Shown here: piece by piece, positions 7,166 through 10,000 of the stretch | How the letters are laid out: every line of letters begins with the position of its first letter | Numbering within the stretch: position 1 is the first letter of the stretch | Assembly (NCBI GenBank): GCA_009663005.1 | Contig: CM018913.1 | Coordinates: 6,392,668 to 6,402,667 of the forward strand | Length of the DNA stretch: 10,000 bases | Direction: 5' to 3' | Origin: Actinidia chinensis | Taxonomy: Eukaryota; Streptophyta; Magnoliopsida; Ericales; Actinidiaceae | The notes under the pieces: generated by a model | Seen by the model: only the letters and a program-made list of their open reading frames with translations | What the model was told of the DNA's origin: nothing | Databases searched by the model: none | Made by a program: the position numbers and the translations under genes

Positions 7166-7175
7166 GCCACGTCAT
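7166..7175. promoter_or_regulatory. ACGT-core bZIP element (GCCACGTCAT)
   Basis: It combines the ABRE-like half GCCACGT with the TGACG half on the other strand, a usual bZIP target. It lies about 60 bp upstream of the TATA box, a typical position, which makes it more credible than an isolated motif. Confidence 0.45.
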
Positions 7176-7229
7176 CATAAATACCAATACCTAGAATACC
7201 CTTCCACGCTCATGCTTTTATTCTCCACC

Positions 7230-7237
7230 TATATAAG
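7230..7237 (+). promoter_or_regulatory. TATA box (TATATAAG) of a plus-strand transcription unit
   Basis: The motif stands in the context CCTATATAAGGGG. It is followed about 30 bp later by ACACACTTG, a plausible start near 7263, and then by a CT-rich leader (7287-7318) and an A16 run (7333-7348). This is a classic plant promoter-leader layout. Confidence 0.65.
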
Positions 7238-7262
7238 GGGATTGCTACTGGTCCATGGGAGC

Positions 7263-7810
7263 TACACACTTGAGGAAAGCTAAAAACTCTCTCTCTCTCT
7301 TTCCTCTCCTCTCTCTTTACAATTAAAACAAGAAAAAAAAAAAAAAAAGAGTGGAGAGTATCTCCTCATTAACCCAGACTCAAAGAAGGTTACGACTCTA
7401 CCTTCAGACCAAGAGAAGGAAGGTTGACCCCAAATTCTATTCACCATTGCAAGAAATGCAACGAGTTTTTCAAAACCAAAATGAGTTCATAGACCTCTTA
7501 GGCTGTTGTTGTCGGAAAGAGAGAGAAGCAAACCACAGAAAGACACTGGTCGTAAGATGAAGCCGGAGAGGCAAGGCAGGACCTTCGATGGAGGCAGGGC
7601 TCAGGGCTCTTCATGGACCCACGAGCTGAGGCTAGGTCCACCGGGCCCACTCTTAGAGCGCCCATCTTAGATCTCACTCTCGCGATTGGGACTAGCTCTG
7701 GGGGGATCCATGCGCAACCGGTACTGAGGAGCAAAAAGGGAGGCGGAGGCCAAGGGAAAAGGAGTGGGCCCCAGTGGGTGAAGATTCTAATTTTGGAGAT
7801 GGAGTTGTGA
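7263..7810 (+). other. putative transcribed region with broken zinc-finger-like and EAR-like pieces
   Basis: I do not recognise this gene. After the leader there is an open frame without ATG (7351-7560, 69 codons). Its first ATG is at 7457 and would give 34 residues. A second frame encodes HHCKKCNEFF (7442-7471), which resembles the first half of a C2H2 finger, and then hits stops. Further on, in that same frame, 7613-7810 encodes 65 residues containing ILDLTLAIG, an LxLxL string like the EAR repression motif of plant C2H2 repressors, followed by GGGGQGKR. The GC content rises across 7540-7780, as in coding sequence. A frameshifted C2H2 repressor gene is one reading; a non-coding transcript is another. 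Both are weak. Confidence 0.3.
7638..7777. repeat. inverted repeat with GGGCCCACTC core
   Basis: GGGCCCACTC (7643-7652) and GAGTGGGCCC (7762-7771) are exact reverse complements. The pairing extends outward with small mismatches (7638-7654 and 7759-7777). The core also matches TCP-binding sequences (GGGCCCAC). It could form a hairpin with a loop of about 109 nt in a plus-strand transcript. Confidence 0.5.
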
Positions 7811-7832
7811 TGAGGAGGAGGAGGACCATCTT

Positions 7833-8270
7833 ATGAAGATGTCCTTTCTAGGGTTTTTCGTGTTTTGGCTTTCCTTTGTTTGTGCTTGCTTTGGCTTGCT
7901 TGTGTGTGTGTTTATTTTCTTGGTTTGGCATGGAATGAGTACTTCATTTGAAAGTGGTTGGTTTGCAATAACATTAGTTCTAATGAGTTATTGTCTTGAT
8001 ATCCCTCTTCTTGCATGTGGTTTGTGTTCCCCTTGTAAGAGATGTTGTAAAATTGGAAAGTTGTTTGAGTCGTCTTCTTGTTCTCCTGCTCTCCCTTCAC
8101 AACAATTTTCCCAGGTGAAGAACTGCTCCACAAATCAGGGTTTGATGTATCAGAGTCCTAAAAAACCCACTCAGCTTCAAGGGAGGTTTATATCTAATCT
8201 ATCTTCTTATTCCTTGTTTTGTATCTGCTTAGTAAATACTTCGTTCTGGTTGCCACAAGATCAAAATTAG
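7833..8270 (+). CDS. hypothetical 145-aa frame with two hydrophobic segments and a Cys cluster
   Basis: This is the longest open frame in the window, beginning at ATG 7833 (a second ATG at 7839 has A at -3). It starts with a strongly hydrophobic stretch (residues about 4-31), has a second one at about 43-60, then a cysteine cluster GLCSPCKRCC (about 62-72) and a Ser/Gln-rich tail. I know no family with this pattern. It lies downstream of the promoter at 7230. The T/G-rich composition and TGTGTG run look more like a 3'UTR or intron, so chance openness is likely. No nearby polyadenylation signal helps to decide. Confidence 0.2.
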   Translation: MKMSFLGFFVFWLSFVCACFGLLVCVFIFLVWHGMSTSFESGWFAITLVLMSYCLDIPLLACGLCSPCKRCCKIGKLFESSSCSPALPSQQFSQVKNCSTNQGLMYQSPKKPTQLQGRFISNLSSYSLFCICLVNTSFWLPQDQN

Positions 8271-9050
8271 GGCTATTTACCCAGGCTAAGTTTCACATAT
8301 ATGGCGTTATTTCTGGACAAAAACCCTATTGTTCCATAATTTTATACCAAAAAAACAACGTAATGATTAACAAAAATTTTTCAAATTAATATCCATCTTA
8401 GTAGAAAAAAAAATCAACAATAATTACTAGTAATAGATATAAATGAATTTGGCGGGCGCGAGAAAATGACTGCGCTTTGTGGCTACAATTGCATTAATTT
8501 TAATGAAGCTCAAGCACCATATATATATTATTTTCCCTCTCCTTAAATTTCATTTATTTCCTTTCCGCGGTTTCCAAACAGAGCCTAAATTTAAATACAT
8601 GATAACAAGGATATAATAATTTTTCTATCTTGAGTGGAAGGGTTTATAATTGGCTTGTCTCGAATAGGAGAAACGATAAAAATACTATAATCTTACAATA
8701 ATTTCTTTATTTATTTATTTCATTTTTAGGGGTTAAAGAATACCAATTTTATTTGGGAAATGGGCGCCACCTATTTGGTGGATACATTTTACGTTTACGA
8801 TGCTAAGGTATCAACTTCAAGTCACTTCTACTAAAAACATTTCACAAATATATTCATAGTAGAGTCCATAACAGTACTGTGGGCTCGTATAAGAATGTGA
8901 TGGAAATTTGTGATTATTAAGATGCATACGTAAAATTACTCTATTCGTATCCACGAAATGGTAAAAAATGAAATAATAAAGTGAGTTGGAGGTGAACTCC
9001 ATAATTAGCACAACCTCTGGACATTAACTTCGAGAATCTTCATTAATACG
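8271..9050. other. AT-rich stretch without a supported gene
   Basis: The sequence is AT-rich with short frames only. AATAAAG occurs at about 8975, but nothing links it to a transcript. The only element I would name is the E2F-type site at 8448. Confidence 0.45.
8448..8456 (+). promoter_or_regulatory. E2F-type site TTTGGCGGG
   Basis: It matches the TTTSGCGS consensus and continues into GCGCGAGAAA, giving a GC-rich island in AT-rich DNA. An ATG follows at 8466 but opens only 26 codons. No gene is recognised on either side. Confidence 0.35.
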
Positions 9051-9116
9051 ACGCCGGTGTGCCCTTAATTTAGTTTGGGATACCCTCCATTGCAGTCTAC
9101 AACTCTAACCGACAAT

Positions 9117-9136
9117 CGGGGCCTGACCCGGCCCCG
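9117..9136. repeat. GC-rich inverted repeat CGGGGCC / GGCCCCG
   Basis: A 7-bp perfect stem with a TGACCC loop lies in a GC-rich stretch (9050-9200) of otherwise AT-rich surroundings. The stretch may be a remnant of a repeat, but no termini were found. Confidence 0.4.
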
Positions 9137-9361
9137 GAATAACATGCGGAACATTGCCCCAAGGGTAGTAGCGTAAATCCTTCCATTCTCAACGGGGCTA
9201 TTTTGGGTGATTCTATTTGTACCGGAGAATTTCTCTCTTAGCGATATCTTCTTTTTTGCACCCCCATACAAATCTGAATTAGTTTATATTTCTCATCAAC
9301 ACTATGTCATTAATCTGAAACTGCCCAGTCGTCAAGTATTCAAGCTAAAAAAAACCAAAAC

Positions 9362-9586
9362 TTGCATTCTCCTTGCACGCACCAGGCCAGCCACATTCAA
9401 ACCACCTCCGCCGCCTACTTAACTACTGACCAGCAACTGCGTGTCTGGGATCGATTGGTGGATAGCGTGTGGTTTTCAATTTTCTTAGCCATCCATCTGA
9501 TGGCCGCAGAATCGCTTCAACTACTTGCGAATGTTCTGTTGCAACGGTTGATGACGTCCGCGGCGGCAATGAGGATTTGGGTGTAG
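9362..9586 (+). other. GC-richer open stretch of unknown nature
   Basis: A frame of about 74 codons is open, and its first ATG at 9500 leaves only 28 residues (MAAESLQLL...). The minus strand is also open for about 55 codons here. The composition is more coding-like than the surroundings, but no family is recognised and no splice sites settle the strand. Confidence 0.15.
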
Positions 9587-9698
9587 TAACTCACTGGCAC
9601 AACTTCTAATCATATTCGATACTCTTAGTGGCCTTCAATTGCTCTGTTCATGGATTATACACAATCCAAATACTAAATTTGTATAGTATAATGAGAGT

Positions 9699-9774
9699 AT
9701 AAATTGATAAACGAAAACCTAAGCAAAACCCAGGGCCATACGAAGCTAATGGATTTGTCAATGCCAACAACGAA
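9699..9774 (+). other. possible first exon of a gene running off the right edge
   Basis: TATAAAT at 9699 is followed about 50 bp later by ATG (9749), which opens MDLSMPTT and meets a strong donor GTAAGT at 9775, with a T-rich intron start. Without splicing the frame ends after nine codons. Downstream, 9848-9988 is open for 46 codons except for one TAG at 9920 and could be a damaged next exon. No family is recognised. Confidence 0.25.
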
Positions 9775-9921
9775 GTAAGTTTTTTTGCTTGAACTCTCTT
9801 TGATATGCCCTGAGGTGAGGTGAGGTATGATCAACACCCTAATAGTGAGCATAAGTTATGGTATTGAGGTGGAAAAAAAGCTAGGATTAATTGAGGGGAC
9901 TGCGGAAGCGGTGGAGAGATA

Positions 9922-9984
9922 GGTGGGTGTGGGCTTGACATTGGCAAGAGAGGTGGCACGGTGGCTGGAGGGGTTGGGGGTGGG
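9922..9984 (+). other. G-rich stretch with G-quadruplex potential
   Basis: It contains GGTGGGTGTGGG (9922-9933) and GGGGTTGGGGGTGGG (9970-9984). The second cluster has three G runs of three or more plus nearby GG pairs, so a strong four-run motif is not complete. TGAGG is also repeated three times at 9811-9825. Confidence 0.35.
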
Positions 9985-10000
9985 CTGAGAATGGTTGCCA

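Noticed and set aside
7498..7734. Minus-strand frame of 78 codons
   Set aside because: It is a shadow of the GC-rich plus-strand region, and no promoter on that strand was seen.
9065..9271. Minus-strand frame of 68 codons, KKKISLREKFSGTNR...
   Set aside because: It crosses the GC-rich palindrome and has no recognisable domain. Possibly a repeat remnant, but termini were not found.
1..10000. CRISPR array, bacterial operons, viral or retroviral genes
   Set aside because: No regularly spaced repeats with unique spacers, no ribosome-binding sites with long frames, and no reverse transcriptase, integrase or capsid motifs were seen on either strand.

Overview
This is a plant nuclear window, probably from a eudicot. 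It is AT-rich with long homopolymers, GT-AG introns, a pyrimidine-rich 5' leader, TATA and site II-type promoter elements, and tRNA-derived SINE and hAT-like MITE insertions. Nothing points to bacteria, an organelle or a virus. The species cannot be named from this sequence.

Left third (about 1-3800), minus strand. The one gene I can identify is an ESCRT-III subunit of the VPS2/CHMP2 family, closest to the plant VPS2.2/VPS2.3 type. Ten exons can be followed in order from the start codon at 3600 to an exon ending at 389, with a possible last exon at 121-153. Each exon carries family-diagnostic peptides, and most introns keep GT and AG. Almost every exon, however, contains small insertions or deletions that break the frame. 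The locus is therefore either a non-processed, intron-bearing VPS2 pseudogene or an intact gene hidden by uncorrected indel errors in the assembly. The indels are many while the residues between them are well conserved, which makes the second reading worth testing. Its promoter and leader lie at about 3600-3900. Intron 8 holds a SINE with its target-site duplication, and intron 2 holds a strong G-quadruplex motif on the sense strand.

Middle (about 3800-7100). This is an intergenic, repeat-rich stretch. It contains a T19 run, a CCA/CAC/CTC low-complexity tract, a second degraded SINE-like sequence on the minus strand, an hAT-like fragment near 4763-4911, a well-defined 166-bp hAT-like MITE (6241-6406) with an 8-bp target duplication, and a family of direct repeats at 6455-6707 with a 183-bp period.

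Right third (about 7100-10000). A convincing plus-strand promoter (ACGT element, TATATAAG box, CT-rich leader) sits at 7166-7320. The transcript it should drive has no clear long reading frame. It contains a CxxC zinc-finger-like fragment, an LxLxL (EAR-like) string in the same frame but separated by stops, and then a 145-codon frame with two hydrophobic stretches. From 8280 to 9600 I see only an E2F-type site and GC-rich unassigned sequence. A possible first exon and donor site lie at 9749-9774, with an interrupted open frame running to the right edge.
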